Source of the DNA: Lantana camara
Taxonomy: Eukaryota; Streptophyta; Magnoliopsida; Lamiales; Verbenaceae
Assembly: GCA_037501455.1 (NCBI GenBank)
Contig: CM074855.1
Location: forward strand, 54,939,001-55,003,000
Length of the DNA: 64,000 bases
Direction of reading: 5' to 3'
A program made the position numbers and the translations under genes. This document shows positions 1-13,257 of the stretch, piece after piece (the first letter of the stretch is position 1; the number at the start of each line of letters is the position of its first letter). The notes below the pieces were generated by a model. It saw nothing but the letters and a program-made list of their open reading frames with translations. It had not been told where the DNA came from and did not search any database.

Positions 1-1167
1 ATGCATAGTAAGGAGAAATAACTTAAAAACATTTTATAAAGATGAAATCTCTACATATATTGTTAGAAACACATGTAATTACGAGAAAGTGATTAAATAT
101 TTCAGGAAAACACAAGTTCAAATTTGATCCCAACTTAATGTTACAATGTATTAAATCATAAATCGAATAATGAAGAACGAGAGGGTTATTATTTCTGAAG
201 TATCAGTTCGTAAAATTGAAGTACTGAAAACAGAAACTGAAGTATTGTTGCATTTAACATAGAGTTTGAATATTCGAAAACAAGGTGTTCCAACACAATA
301 CGATTATTGGAGCATTAAATTGAGATTCAGTAAAACCTAGGAGTATATTCGTAAAGGGCGAAGTATGATTATCCGATAACAAGGTGTTCATCGGATATTT
401 CGAAATAACGAGTGTCATTGCTTCAAAAGTATTAAATCGTAAAATTGGGATATGTATATGCATAATAAGGAGAAATAACTTAAAAACATTTCATACAGAT
501 GAAATCTCTACATATATTGTTAGAAAGACATGTAATTACGAGAAAGTGATTAAATATTTCGGGAAAACACAAGTTCAAATTTGATCCCAACTTAATATTA
601 CAATGTATTAAATCATAAATCGAATAACGAAGAACGAGAGCGTCATTATTTCTGAAGTATCAGTTCGTAAAATTGAAGTACTGAAAACAGAAATTGAAGT
701 ATTGTTGCATTTAACATAGAGTATGAATTGTCGAAAATAAGGTGTTCCAACACAATACGATTATTGGAGCATTAAATTGAGATTTAGTGAAACCTAGGTG
801 TCTATTCGTAAAGGGCGAAGTATGATTATCCGATAACAAGGTGTTCATCGGATATTTCGAAACAACGAGTGTCATTGCTTCAAAAGTATTAATTCGTAAA
901 ATTGGGATATGTATATGCATAGTAAGGAGAAATAACTTAAAAACATTTGATAAAGATGAAATCTGTACATATATTGTTAGAAACACTTGTAATTACGAGA
1001 AGGTGATAAAATACTTAGGGAAAACACAAGTTCAAATTTGATCCCAACATAATATTACAATGTATTAAATCATAAATCGAATAACGAAGAACGAGAGCGT
1101 CATTATTTCTGAAGTATCAGTTCGTAAAATTGAAGTACTGAAAACAGAAATTGAAGTATTGTTGCAT

Positions 1168-1624
1168 TTAACATAGAGTTTGAATATTCGAAAATAAGGT
1201 GTTCCAACACAATACGATTATTTGAGCATTAAATTGAGATTCAGTGAAACCTAGGTGTCTATTCGTAAAGGGCGAAGTATGATTATCCGATAACAAGGTG
1301 TTCATCGGATATTTCGAAACAACGAGTGTCATTGCTTCAAAAGTATTAATTCGTAAAATTGGGATATGTATATGCATAGTAAGGAGAAATAACATAAAAA
1401 CATTTCATAAAGATGAAATCTCTACATATATTGTTAGAAACACATGTATTTACGAGAAAGTGATTAAATATTTCGGGAAAACACAAGTTCAAATTTGATC
1501 CCAACATAATATTACAATGTATTAAATCATAAATCGAAAAACGAAGAACGAGAGCATCATTATTTTAGAAGTATCAGTTCGTAAAATTGAAGTATGGTTG
1601 TATTTAACATAGAGTATGAATATT
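1168..1624 (+). repeat. Representative satellite monomer (dyad-rich half plus AT-rich half)
   Basis: One monomer length in the chosen phase; the next TTAACATAG is at 1604 because this unit carries the 21-bp deletion near its end. The first 150 bases hold a cluster of short dyads: GAATATTC (1182-1189), GTGTTCCAACAC (1199-1210), TTCG/CGAA with a 7-bp gap (1262-1276), TATCCGAT/ATCGGATA with a 12-bp gap (1284-1311) and TTTCGAAA (1312-1319). Further on come TATGCATA and ACATGT palindromes. The rest is A/T-rich with A-runs. Related TTCG-A-rich words recur within the monomer, hinting at ancient shorter subrepeats, but their spacing is irregular. No CENP-B-box match was found. Confidence 0.9.
1284..1311. 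other. Conserved interrupted inverted repeat in the satellite monomer
   Basis: An 8-bp perfect arm, TATCCGAT (1284-1291), pairs with ATCGGATA (1304-1311) across a 12-bp loop. It recurs at the same phase in most monomers of both blocks. Some monomer classes break it: the ATCAGATA class near 15775, 17144, 29330 and 30701; the ATCTGATA class near 36177 and 38928; and the single ATCGAATA unit near 8503. In the 914-bp dimer class a T-to-C change falls in the loop and leaves the arms intact. Any role in chromatin or cruciform formation is inference. Confidence 0.8.
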
Positions 1625-4320
1625 CGAAAATAAGGTGATCCAACACAATACGATTATTGGAGCATTAAATTGAGATTTAGTGAAACCTAGGTGTCTATTC
1701 GTAAAGGGCGAAGTATGATTATCCGATAACAAGGTGTTCATCGGATATTTCGAAACAACGAGTGTCATTGCTTCGAAAGTATTAATTCGTAAAATTGGGA
1801 TATGTATATGCATAGTAAGGAGAAAGAACTTCTAAAACATTTCATAAAGATGAAATTTCTACATATATTGTTAGAAACACATCTAATTACGAGAAAGTGA
1901 TTAAATATTTCGGGAAAACACAAGTTCAAATTTGATCCCAACTTAATATTACAATGTATTAAATCATAAATCGAATAATGAAGAACGAGAGGGTTATTAT
2001 TTCTGAAGTATCAGTTCGTAAAATTGAAGTACTGAAAACAGAAACTGAAGTATTGTTGCATTTAACATAGAGTTTGAATATTCGAAAACAAGGTGTTCCA
2101 ACATAATACGATTATTGGAGCATTAAATTGAGATTCAGTGAAACCTAGGTGTCTATTCGTAAAGGGCGAAGTATGATTATCCGATAATAAGGTGTTCATC
2201 GGATATTTCGAAATAACGAGTGTCATTGCTTCAAAAGTATTAATTCGTAAAATTGGGATATGTATATGCATAATAAGGAGAAATAACGTAAAAACATTTC
2301 ATAAAGATGAAATCTCTACATATATTGTTAGAAACACATGTAATTACGAGAAAGTGATTAAATATTTCGGGAAAACACAAGTTCAAATTTGATCCCAACT
2401 TAATATTACAATGTATTAAATCATAAATCGAATAACGAAGAACGAGAGCGCCACTATTTATGAATTATCAATTCGTAAAATTGAAGTACTGAAAACAAAA
2501 ATTGAAGTATTGTTGCATTTAACATAGAGTTTGAATATTCGAAAATAAGGTGTTCCAACACAATACGATTATTGGAGCATTAAATTGAGATTTAGTGAAA
2601 CCTAGGTTTCTATTCGTAAAGGGCGAAGTATGATTATCCGATAACAAGGTGTTCATCGGATATTTCGAAACAACGAGTGTCACTGCTTCAAAAGTATTAA
2701 TTCGTAAAATTGGGATATGTATATGCATAGTAAGGAGAAATAACTTAAAAACATTTCATAAAGATGAAATCTCTACCTATATTGTTAGAAACACATGTAA
2801 TTACGAAAAAGTGATTAAATATTTCGGGAAAACACAAGTTCAAATTTGATCCCAACTTAATATTACAATTTATTAAATCATAAATGGAATAATGAAGAAC
2901 GAGAGGGTTATTATTTCTGAAGTATCAGTTCGTAAAATTGAAGTACTGAAAACAGAAACAGAAGTATTGTTGCATTTAACATAGAGTTTGAATATTCGAA
3001 AACAAGGTGTTCCAACACAATACGATTGTTGGAGCATTAAATTGAGATTCAGTGAAACCTAGGTGTCTATTCGTAAAGGGCGAAGTATGATTATCCGATA
3101 ACAAGGTGTTCATCGGATATTTCGAAACAACGAGTGTCATTGCTTCAAAAGTATTAATTCGTTGTGATGTGTAAATGCATAGTGAGGAGAAATAACTTAA
3201 AAACATTTCATAAAGATGAAATCTCTACATATATTGTTAGAAACACATGTAATTACGAGAAAGTGAATAAATATTTCGGGAAAACACAAGTTCAAATTTG
3301 ATCCCAACATAATATTACAATGTATTAAATCATAAATCGAAAAACGAAGAACGAGAGCGTCATTATTTTAGAAGTATCAGTTCGTAAAATTGAAGTATGG
3401 TTGTATTTAACATAGAGTATGAATATTCGAAAATAAGGTGATCCAACACAATACGATTATTGGAGCATTAAATTGAGATTTAGTGAAACCTAGGTGTCTA
3501 TTCGTAAAGGGCGAAGTATGATTATCCGATAACAAGGTGTTCATCGGATATTTCGAAACAACGAGTGTCATTGCTTCGAAAGTATTAATTCGTAAAATTG
3601 GGATATGTATATGCATAGTAAGGAGAAATAACTTAAAAACATTTCATAAAGATGAAATCTCTACATATATTGTTAGAAACACATGTATTTACGAGAAAGT
3701 GATTAAATATTTCGGGAAAACACAAGTTCAAATTTGATCCCAACATAATATTACAATGTATTAAATCATAGATCGAATAACGAAGAACGAGAGCGTCATT
3801 ATTTCTGAAGTATCAGTTCGTAAATTTGAAGTACTGAAAACAGAAACTGAAGTATTGTTGCATTTAACATAGAGTTTGAATATTCGAAAACAAGGTGTTC
3901 CAACACAATACGATTATTGGAGCATTAAATTGAGATTCAGCAAAACCTAGGAGTCTATTCGTAAAGGGCGAAGTATGATTATCCGATAACAAGGTGTTCA
4001 TCGGATATATCGAAATAACGAGTTTCATTGCTTCAAAAGTATTAATTCGTAAAATTGGGATATGTATATGCATAATAAGGAGAAATAACTTAAAAACATT
4101 TGATAAAGATGAAATCTGTACATATATTGTTAGAAACACTTGTAATTACGAGAAAGTGATAAAATATTTAGGGAAAACACAAGTTCAAATTTGATCCCAA
4201 CATAATATTACAATGTATTAAATCATAAATCGAATAACGAAGAACAAGAGCGTCATTATTTCTGAAGTATCAGTTCGTAAAATTGAAGTACTGAAAACAG
4301 AAATTGAAGTATTGTTGCAT

Positions 4321-7300
4321 TTAACATAGAGTTTGAATATTCGAAAATAAGGTGTTCCAACACAATACGATTATTTGAGCATTAAATTGAGATTCAGTGA
4401 AACCTAGGTGTCTATTCGTAAAGGGCGAAGTATGATTATCCGATAACAAGGTGTTCATCGGATATTTCGAAACAACGAGTGTCATTGCTTCAAAAGTATT
4501 AATTCGTAAAATTGGGATATGTATATGCATAGTAAGGAGAAATAACATAAAAACATTTCATAAAGATGAAATCTCTACATATATTGTTAGAAACACATGT
4601 ATTTACGAGAAAGTGATTAAATATTTCGGGAAAACACAAGTTCAAATTTGATCCCAACATAATATTACAATGTATTAAATCATAAATCGAAAAACGAAGA
4701 ACGAGAGCATCATTATTTTAGAAGTATCAGTTCGTAAAATTGAAGTATGGTTGTATTTAACATAGAGTATGAATATTCGAAAATAAGGTGATCCAACACA
4801 ATACGATTATTGGAGCATTAAATTGAGATTTAGTGAAACCTAGGTGTCTATTCGTAAAGGGCGAAGTATGATTATCCGATAACAAGGTGTTCATCGGATA
4901 TTTCGAAACAACGAGTGTCATTGCTTCGAAAGTATTAATTCGTAAAATTGGGATATGTATATGCATAGTAAGGAGAAAGAACTTCTAAAACATTTCATAA
5001 AGATGAAATTTCTACATATATTGTTAGAAACACATGTAATTACGAGAAAGTGATTAAATATTTCGGGAAAACACAAGTTCAAATTTGATCCCAACTTAAT
5101 ATTACAATGTATTAAATCATAAATCGAATAATGAAGAACGAGAGGGTTATTATTTCTGAAGTATCAGTTCGTAAAATTGAAGTACTGAAAACAGAAACTG
5201 AAGTATTGTTGCATTTAACATAGAGTTTGAATATTCGAAAACAAGGTGTTCCAACATAATACGATTATTGGAGCATTAAATTGAGATTCAGTGAAACCTA
5301 GGTGTCTATTCGTAAAGGGCGAAGTATGATTATCCGATAATAAGGTGTTCATCGGATATTTCGAAATAACGAGTGTCATTGCTTCAAAAGTATTAATTCG
5401 TAAAATTGGGATATGTATATGCATAATAAGGAGAAATAACGTAAAAACATTTCATAAAGATGAAATCTCTACATATATTGTTAGAAACACATGTAATTAC
5501 GAGAAAGTGATTAAATATTTCGGGAAAACACAAGTTCAAATTTGATCCCAACTTAATATTACAATGTATTAAATCATAAATCGAATAACGAAGAACGAGA
5601 GCGCCACTATTTATGAATTATCAATTCGTAAAATTGAAGTACTGAAAACAAAAATTGAAGTATTGTTGCATTTAACATAGAGTTTGAATATTCGAAAATA
5701 AGGTGTTCCAACACAATACGATTATTGGAGCATTAAATTGAGATTTAGTGAAACCTAGGTTTCTATTCGTAAAGGGCGAAGTATGATTATCCGATAACAA
5801 GGTGTTCATCGGATATTTCGAAACAACGAGTGTCACTGCTTCAAAAGTATTAATTCGTAAAATTGGGATATGTATATGCATAGTAAGGAGAAATAACTTA
5901 AAAACATTTCATAAAGATGAAATCTCTACCTATATTGTTAGAAACACATGTAATTACGAAAAAGTGATTAAATATTTCGGGAAAACACAAGTTCAAATTT
6001 GATCCCAACTTAATATTACAATTTATTAAATCATAAATGGAATAATGAAGAACGAGAGGGTTATTATTTCTGAAGTATCAGTTCGTAAAATTGAAGTACT
6101 GAAAACAGAAACAGAAGTATTGTTGCATTTAACATAGAGTTTGAATATTCGAAAACAAGGTGTTCCAACACAATACGATTGTTGGAGCATTAAATTGAGA
6201 TTCAGTGAAACCTAGGTGTCTATTCGTAAAGGGCGAAGTATGATTATCCGATAACAAGGTGTTCATCGGATATTTCGAAACAACGAGTGTCATTGCTTCA
6301 AAAGTATTAATTCGTTGTGATGTGTATATGCATAGTGAGGAGAAATAACTTAAAAACATTTCATAAAGATGAAATCTCTACATATATTGTTAGAAACACA
6401 TGTAATTACGAGAAAGTGATTAAATATTTCGGGAAAACACAAGTTCAAATTTGATCCCAACATAATATTACAATGTATTAAATCATAAATCGAAAAACGA
6501 AGAACGAGAGCGTCATTATTTTAGAAGTATCAGTTCGTAAAATTGAAGTATGGTTGTATTTAACATAGAGTATGAATATTCGAAAATAAGGTGATCCAAC
6601 ACAATACGATTATTGGAGCATTAAATTGAGATTTAGTGAAACCTAGGTGTCTATTCGTAAAGGGCGAAGTATGATTATCCGATAACAAGGTGTTCATCGG
6701 ATATTTCGAAACAACGAGTGTCATTGCTTCGAAAGTATTAATTCGTAAAATTGGGATATGTATATGCATAGTAAGGAGAAATAACTTAAAAACATTTCAT
6801 AAAGATGAAATCTCTACATATATTGTTAGAAACACATGTATTTACGAGAAAGTGATTAAATATTTCGGGAAAACACAAGTTCAAATTTGATCCCAACATA
6901 ATATTACAATGTATTAAATCATAGATCGAATAACGAAGAACGAGAGCGTCATTATTTCTGAAGTATCAGTTCGTAAAATTGAAGTACTGAAAACAGAAAC
7001 TGAAGTATTGTTGCATTTAACATAGAGTTTGAATATTCGAAAACAAGGTGTTCCAACACAATACGATTATTGGAGCATTAAATTGAGATTCAGCAAAACC
7101 TAGGAGTCTATTCGTAAAGGGCGAAGTATGATTATCCGATAACAAGGTGTTCATCGGATATATCGAAATAACGAGTTTCATTGCTTCAAAAGTATTAATT
7201 CGTAAAATTGGGATATGTATATGCATAATAAGGAGAAATAACTTAAAAACATTTGATAAAGATGAAATCTGTACATATATTGTTAGAAACACTTGTAATT

Positions 7301-7473
7301 ACGAGAAAGTGATAAAATATTTAGGGAAAACACAAGTTCAAATTTGATCCCAACATAATATTACAATGTATTAAATCATAAATCGAATAACGAAGAACAA
7401 GAGCGTCATTATTTCTGAAGTATCAGTTCGTAAAATTGAAGTACTGAAAACAGAAATTGAAGTATTGTTGCAT
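4321..7473 (+). repeat. 7-mer HOR, copy 2 (3153 bp)
   Basis: Same seven types in the same order and length as copy 1. It shares with copy 1, and not with copies 3 and 4, the TTTGAGC variant of its first monomer (near 4374) and GAGCATCATT (near 4706). It shares with copy 4 the TGTGTATATGCAT and GTGATTAAAT variants (near 6318 and 6415), where copies 1 and 3 differ. Confidence 0.9.
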
Positions 7474-7930
7474 TTAACATAGAGTTTGAATATTCGAAAA
7501 TAAGGTGTTCAAACACAATACGATTATTGGAGCATTAAATTGAGATTCAGTGAAACCTAGGTGTCTATTCGTAAAGGGCGAAGTATGATTATCCGATAAC
7601 AAGGTGTTCATCGGATATTTCGAAATAACGAGTTTCATTGCTTCAAAAGTATTAATTCGTAAAATTGGGATATGTATATGCATAATAAGGAGAAATAACT
7701 TAAAAACATTTGATAAAGATGAAATCTGTACATATATTGTTAGAAACACTTGTAATTACGAGAAAGTGATAAAATATTTAGGGAAAACACAAGTTCAAAT
7801 TTGATCCCAACATAATATTACAATGTATTAAATCATAAATCGAATAACGAAGAACAAGAGCGTCATTATTTCTGAAGTATCAGTTCGTAAAATTGAAGTA
7901 CTGAAAACAGAAATTGAAGTATTGTTGCAT
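7474..7930 (+). repeat. Extra chimeric monomer between HOR copies 2 and 3
   Basis: A full 457-bp unit interrupts the 7-mer register. Its first part (GTGAAACCTAGGTGTCT) looks like the first HOR type. Its second part (CGAAATAACGAGTTTCATTG, GATAAAGATGAAATCTG) matches the seventh type seen at 3864, 7017 and 10627. It therefore looks like an in-register product of unequal exchange between neighbouring types. Confidence 0.8.
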
Positions 7931-10900
7931 TTAACATAGAGTTTGAATATTCGAAAATAAGGTGTTCCAACACAATACGATTATTGGAGCATTAAATTAA
8001 GATTCAGTGAAACCTAGGTGTCTATTCGTAAAGGGCGAAGTATGATTATCCGATAACAAGGTGTTCATCGGATATTTCGAAACAACGAGTGTCATTGCTT
8101 CAAAAGTATTAATTCGTAAAATTGGGATATGTATATGCATAGTAAGGAGAAATAACATAAAAACATTTCATAAAGATGAAATCTCTACATATATTGTTAG
8201 AAACAAATGTATTTACGAGAAAGTGATTAAATATTTCGGGAAAACACAAGTTCAAATTTGATCCCAACATAATATTACAATGTATTAAATCATAAATCGA
8301 AAAACGAAGAACGAGAGCGTCATTATTTTAGAAGTATCAGTTCGTAAAATTGAAGTATGGTTGTATTTAACATAGAGTTTGAATATTCGAAAACAAGGTG
8401 TTCCAACACAATACGATTATTGAAGCATTAAATTGAGATTTAGTGAAACCTAGGTGTCTATTCGTAAAGGGCGAAGTATGATTATCCGATAACAAGGTGT
8501 TCATCGAATATTTCGAAACAACGAGTGTCATTGCTTCGAAAGTATTAATTCGTAAAATTGGGATATGTATATGCATAGTAAGGAGAAAGAACTTCTAAAA
8601 CATTTCATAAAGATGAAATTTCTACATATATTGTTAGAAACACATGTAATTACGAGAAAGTGATTAAATATTTCGGGAAAACACAAGTTCAAATTTGATC
8701 CCAACTTAATATTACAATGTATTAAATCATAAATCGAATAATGAAGAACGAGAGGGTTATTATTTCTGAAGTATCAGTTCGTAAAATTGAAGTACTGAAA
8801 ACAGAAACTGAAGTATTGTTGCATTTAACATAGAGTTTGAATATTCGAAAACAAGGTGTTCCAACATAATACGATTATTGGAGCATTAAATTGAGATTCA
8901 GTGAAACCTAGGTGTCTATTCGTAAAGGGCGAAGTATGATTATCCGATAATAAGGTGTTCATCGGATATTTCGAAATAACGAGTGTCATTGCTTCAAAAG
9001 TATTAATTCGTAAAATTGGGATATGTATATGCATAATAAGGAGAAATAACGTAAAAACATTTCATAAAGATGAAATCTCTACATATATTGTTAGAAACAC
9101 ATGTAATTACGAGAAAGTGATTAAATATTTCGGGAAAACACAAGTTCAAATTTGATCCCAACTTAATATTACAATGTATTAAATCATAAATCGAATAACG
9201 AAGAACGAGAGCGCCACTATTTATGAATTATCAATTCGTAAAATTGAAGTACTGAAAACAAAAATTGAAGTATTGTTGCATTTAACATAGAGTTTGAATA
9301 TTCGAAAATAAGGTGTTCCAACACAATACGATTATTGGAGCATTAAATTGAGATTTAGTGAAACCTAGGTTTCTATTCGTAAAGGGCGAAGTATGATTAT
9401 CCGATAACAAGGTGTTCATCGGATATTTCGAAACAACGAGTGTCACTGCTTCAAAAGTATTAATTCGTAAAATTGGGATATGTATATGCATAGTAAGGAG
9501 AAATAACTTAAAAACATTTCATAAAGATGAAATCTCTACCTATATTGTTAGAAACACATGTAATTACGAAAAAGTGATTAAATATTTCGGGAAAACACAA
9601 GTTCAAATTTGATCCCAACTTAATATTACAATTTATTAAATCATAAATGGAATAATGAAGAACGAGAGGGTTATTATTTCTGAAGTATCAGTTCGTAAAA
9701 TTGAAGTACTGAAAACAGAAACAGAAGTATTGTTGCATTTAACATAGAGTTTGAATATTCGAAAACAAGGTGTTCCAACACAATACGATTGTTGGAGCAT
9801 TAAATTGAGATTCAGTGAAACCTAGGTGTCTATTCGTAAAGGGCGAAGTATGATTATCCGATAACAAGGTGTTCATCGGATATTTCGAAACAACGAGTGT
9901 CATTGCTTCAAAAGTATTAATTCGTTGTGATGTGTAAATGCATAGTGAGGAGAAATAACTTAAAAACATTTCATAAAGATGAAATCTCTACATATATTGT
10001 TAGAAACACATGTAATTACGAGAAAGTGAATAAATATTTCGGGAAAACACAAGTTCAAATTTGATCCCAACATAATATTACAATGTATTAAATCATAAAT
10101 CGAAAAACGAAGAACGAGAGCGTCATTATTTTAGAAGTATCAGTTCGTAAAATTGAAGTATGGTTGTATTTAACATAGAGTATGAATATTCGAAAATAAG
10201 GTGATCCAACACAATACGATTATTGGAGCATTAAATTGAGATTTAGTGAAACCTAGGTGTCTATTCGTAAAGGGCGAAGTATGATTATCCGATAACAAGG
10301 TGTTCATCGGATATTTCGAAACAACGAGTGTCATTGCTTCGAAAGTATTAATTCGTAAAATTGGGATATGTATATGCATAGTAAGGAGAAATAACTTAAA
10401 AACATTTCATAAAGATGAAATCTCTACATATATTGTTAGAAACACATGTATTTACGAGAAAGTGATTAAATATTTCGGGAAAACACAAGTTCAAATTTGA
10501 TCCCAACATAATATTACAATGTATTAAATCATAGATCGAATAACGAAGAACGAGAGCGTCATTATTTCTGAAGTATCAGTTCGTAAAATTGAAGTACTGA
10601 AAACAGAAACTGAAGTATTGTTGCATTTAACATAGAGTTTGAATATTCGAAAACAAGGTGTTCCAACACAATACGATTATTGGAGCATTAAATTGAGATT
10701 CAGCAAAACCTAGGAGTCTATTCGTAAAGGGCGAAGTATGATTATCCGATAACAAGGTGTTCATCGGATATATCGAAATAACGAGTTTCATTGCTTCAAA
10801 AGTATTAATTCGTAAAATTGGGATATGTATATGCATAATAAGGAGAAATAACTTAAAAACATTTGATAAAGATGAAATCTGTACATATATTTTTAGAAAC

Positions 10901-11083
10901 ACTTGTAATTACGAGAAAGTGATAAAATATTTAGGGAAAACACAAGTTCAAATTTGATCCCAACATAATATTACAATGTATTAAATCATAAATCGAATAA
11001 CGAAGAACAAGAGCGTCATTATTTCTGAAGTATCAGTTCGTAAAATTGAAGTACTGAAAACAGAAATTGAAGTATTGTTGCAT
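7931..11083 (+). repeat. 7-mer HOR, copy 3 (3153 bp)
   Basis: Same order and length as copies 1 and 2. It shares with copy 1 the variants TGTGTAAATGCAT and GTGAATAAAT (near 9928 and 10025), so copies 1+2 and 3+4 look partly like a doubled unit. Its second monomer (8367) differs from the equivalents at 1604, 4757 and 11520 by several bases, including one that breaks the inverted repeat near 8503. Confidence 0.9.
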
Positions 11084-13257
11084 TTAACATAGAGTTTGAA
11101 TATTCGAAAATAAGGTGTTCCAACACAATACGATTATTGGAGCATTAAATTGAGATTCAGTGAAACCTAGGTGTCTATTCGTAAAGGGCGAAGTATGATT
11201 ATCCGATAACAAGGTGTTCATCGGATATTTCGAAACAACGAGTGTCATTGCTTCAAAAGTATTAATTCGTAAAATTGGGATATGTATATGCATAGTAAGG
11301 AGAAATAACATAAAAACATTTCATAAAGATGAAATCTCTACATATATTGTTAGAAACACATGTATTTACGAGAAAGTGATTAAATATTTCGGGAAAACAC
11401 AAGTTCAAATTTGATCCCAACATAATATTACAATGTATTAAATCATAAATCGAAAAACGAAGAACGAGAGCGTCATTATTTTAGAAGTATCAGTTCGTAA
11501 AATTGAAGTATGGTTGTATTTAACATAGAGTATGAATATTCGAAAATAAGGTGATCCAACACAATACGATTATTGGAGCATTAAATTGAGATTTAGTGAA
11601 ACCTAGGTGTCTATTCGTAAAGGGCGAAGTATGATTATCCGATAACAAGGTGTTCATCGGATATTTCGAAACAACGAGTGTCATTGCTTCGAAAGTATTA
11701 ATTCGTAAAATTGGGATATGTATATGCATAGTAAGGAGAAAGAACTTCTAAAACATTTCATAAAGATGAAATTTCTACATATATTGTTAGAAACACATGT
11801 AATTACGAGAAAGTGATTAAATATTTCGGGAAAACACAAGTTCAAATTTGATCCCAACTTAATATTACAATGTATTAAATCATAAATCGAATAATGAAGA
11901 ACGAGAGGGTTATTATTTCTGAAGTATCAGTTCGTAAAATTGAAGTACTGAAAACAGAAACTGAAGTATTGTTGCATTTAACATAGAGTTTGAATATTCG
12001 AAAACAAGGTGTTCCAACATAATACGATTATTGGAGCATTAAATTGAGATTCAGTGAAACCTAGGTGTCTATTCGTAAAGGGCGAAGTATGATTATCCGA
12101 TAATAAGGTGTTCATCGGATATTTCGAAATAACGAGTGTCATTGCTTCAAAAGTATTAATTCGTAAAATTGGGATATGTATATGCATAATAAGGAGAAAT
12201 AACGTAAAAACATTTCATAAAGATGAAATCTCTACATATATTGTTAGAAACACATGTAATTACGAGAAAGTGATTAAATATTTCGGGAAAACACAAGTTC
12301 AAATTTGATCCCAACTTAATATTACAATGTATTAAATCATAAATCGAATAACGAAGAACGAGAGCGCCACTATTTATGAATTATCAATTCGTAAAATTGA
12401 AGTACTGAAAACAAAAATTGAAGTATTGTTGCATTTAACATAGAGTTTGAATATTCGAAAATAAGGTGTTCCAACACAATACGATTATTGGAGCATTAAA
12501 TTGAGATTTAGTGAAACCTAGGTTTCTATTCGTAAAGGGCGAAGTATGATTATCCGATAACAAGGTGTTCATCGGATATTTCGAAACAACGAGTGTCACT
12601 GCTTCAAAAGTATTAATTCGTAAAATTGGGATATGTATATGCATAGTAAGGAGAAATAACTTAAAAACATTTCATAAAGATGAAATCTCTACCTATATTG
12701 TTAGAAACACATGTAATTACGAAAAAGTGATTAAATATTTCGGGAAAACACAAGTTCAAATTTGATCCCAACTTAATATTACAATTTATTAAATCATAAA
12801 TGGAATAATGAAGAACGAGAGGGTTATTATTTCTGAAGTATCAGTTCGTAAAATTGAAGTACTGAAAACAGAAACAGAAGTATTGTTGCATTTAACATAG
12901 AGTTTGAATATTCGAAAACAAGGTGTTCCAACACAATACGATTGTTGGAGCATTAAATTGAGATTCAGTGAAACCTAGGTGTCTATTCGTAAAGGGCGAA
13001 GTATGATTATCCGATAACAAGGTGTTCATCGGATATTTCGAAACAACGAGTGTCATTGCTTCAAAAGTATTAATTCGTTGTGATGTGTATATGCATAGTG
13101 AGGAGAAATAACTTAAAAACATTTCATAAAGATGAAATCTCTACATATATTGTTAGAAACACATGTAATTACGAGAAAGTGATTAAATATTTCGGGAAAA
13201 CACAAGTTCAAATTTGATCCCAACATAATATTACAATGTATTAAATCATAAATCGAA
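11084..13257 (+). repeat. 7-mer HOR, copy 4 (truncated)
   Basis: Follows the HOR order for about the first five monomers, through the 5-bp-deleted type near 13077. It then departs: at 13258 the sequence reads CGAATAACG where the HOR has CGAAAAACG, and the expected 21-bp deletion before the next monomer is absent, giving a 452-bp step to 13344. Confidence 0.8.

Larger units (their letters stand above)
1168..4320 (+). repeat. 7-mer HOR, copy 1 (3153 bp)
   Basis: Seven monomer types occur in fixed order. The period of 3153 bp is explained exactly as 7 x 457 minus two 21-bp deletions, minus one 5-bp deletion, plus one 1-bp insertion. Type-specific marks include the 21-bp deletion before 1604 and 3407, a shortened TTCGTTGTGATGTG segment near 3162-3175, and the AACTTCTAAAAC insertion near 1828. 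The monomers that precede it at 254 and 711 resemble HOR types but are not a clean copy. Confidence 0.9.

Noticed and set aside
384..584. Recurring 66-codon + strand and 69- to 91-codon - strand open frames in nearly every satellite monomer
   Set aside because: They overlap antisense to each other and recur once per 457 bp. They vary mainly by amino-acid-changing substitutions (for example N/H/L, T/R, V/I/L at the same places) and have no promoter or known domain. They are by-products of a homogeneous repeat.
1262..1278. Possible CENP-B box (TTCGTAAAGGGCGAAG)
   Set aside because: The TTCG start fits, but the required A and the CGGG end do not. It is better described as a small inverted repeat.
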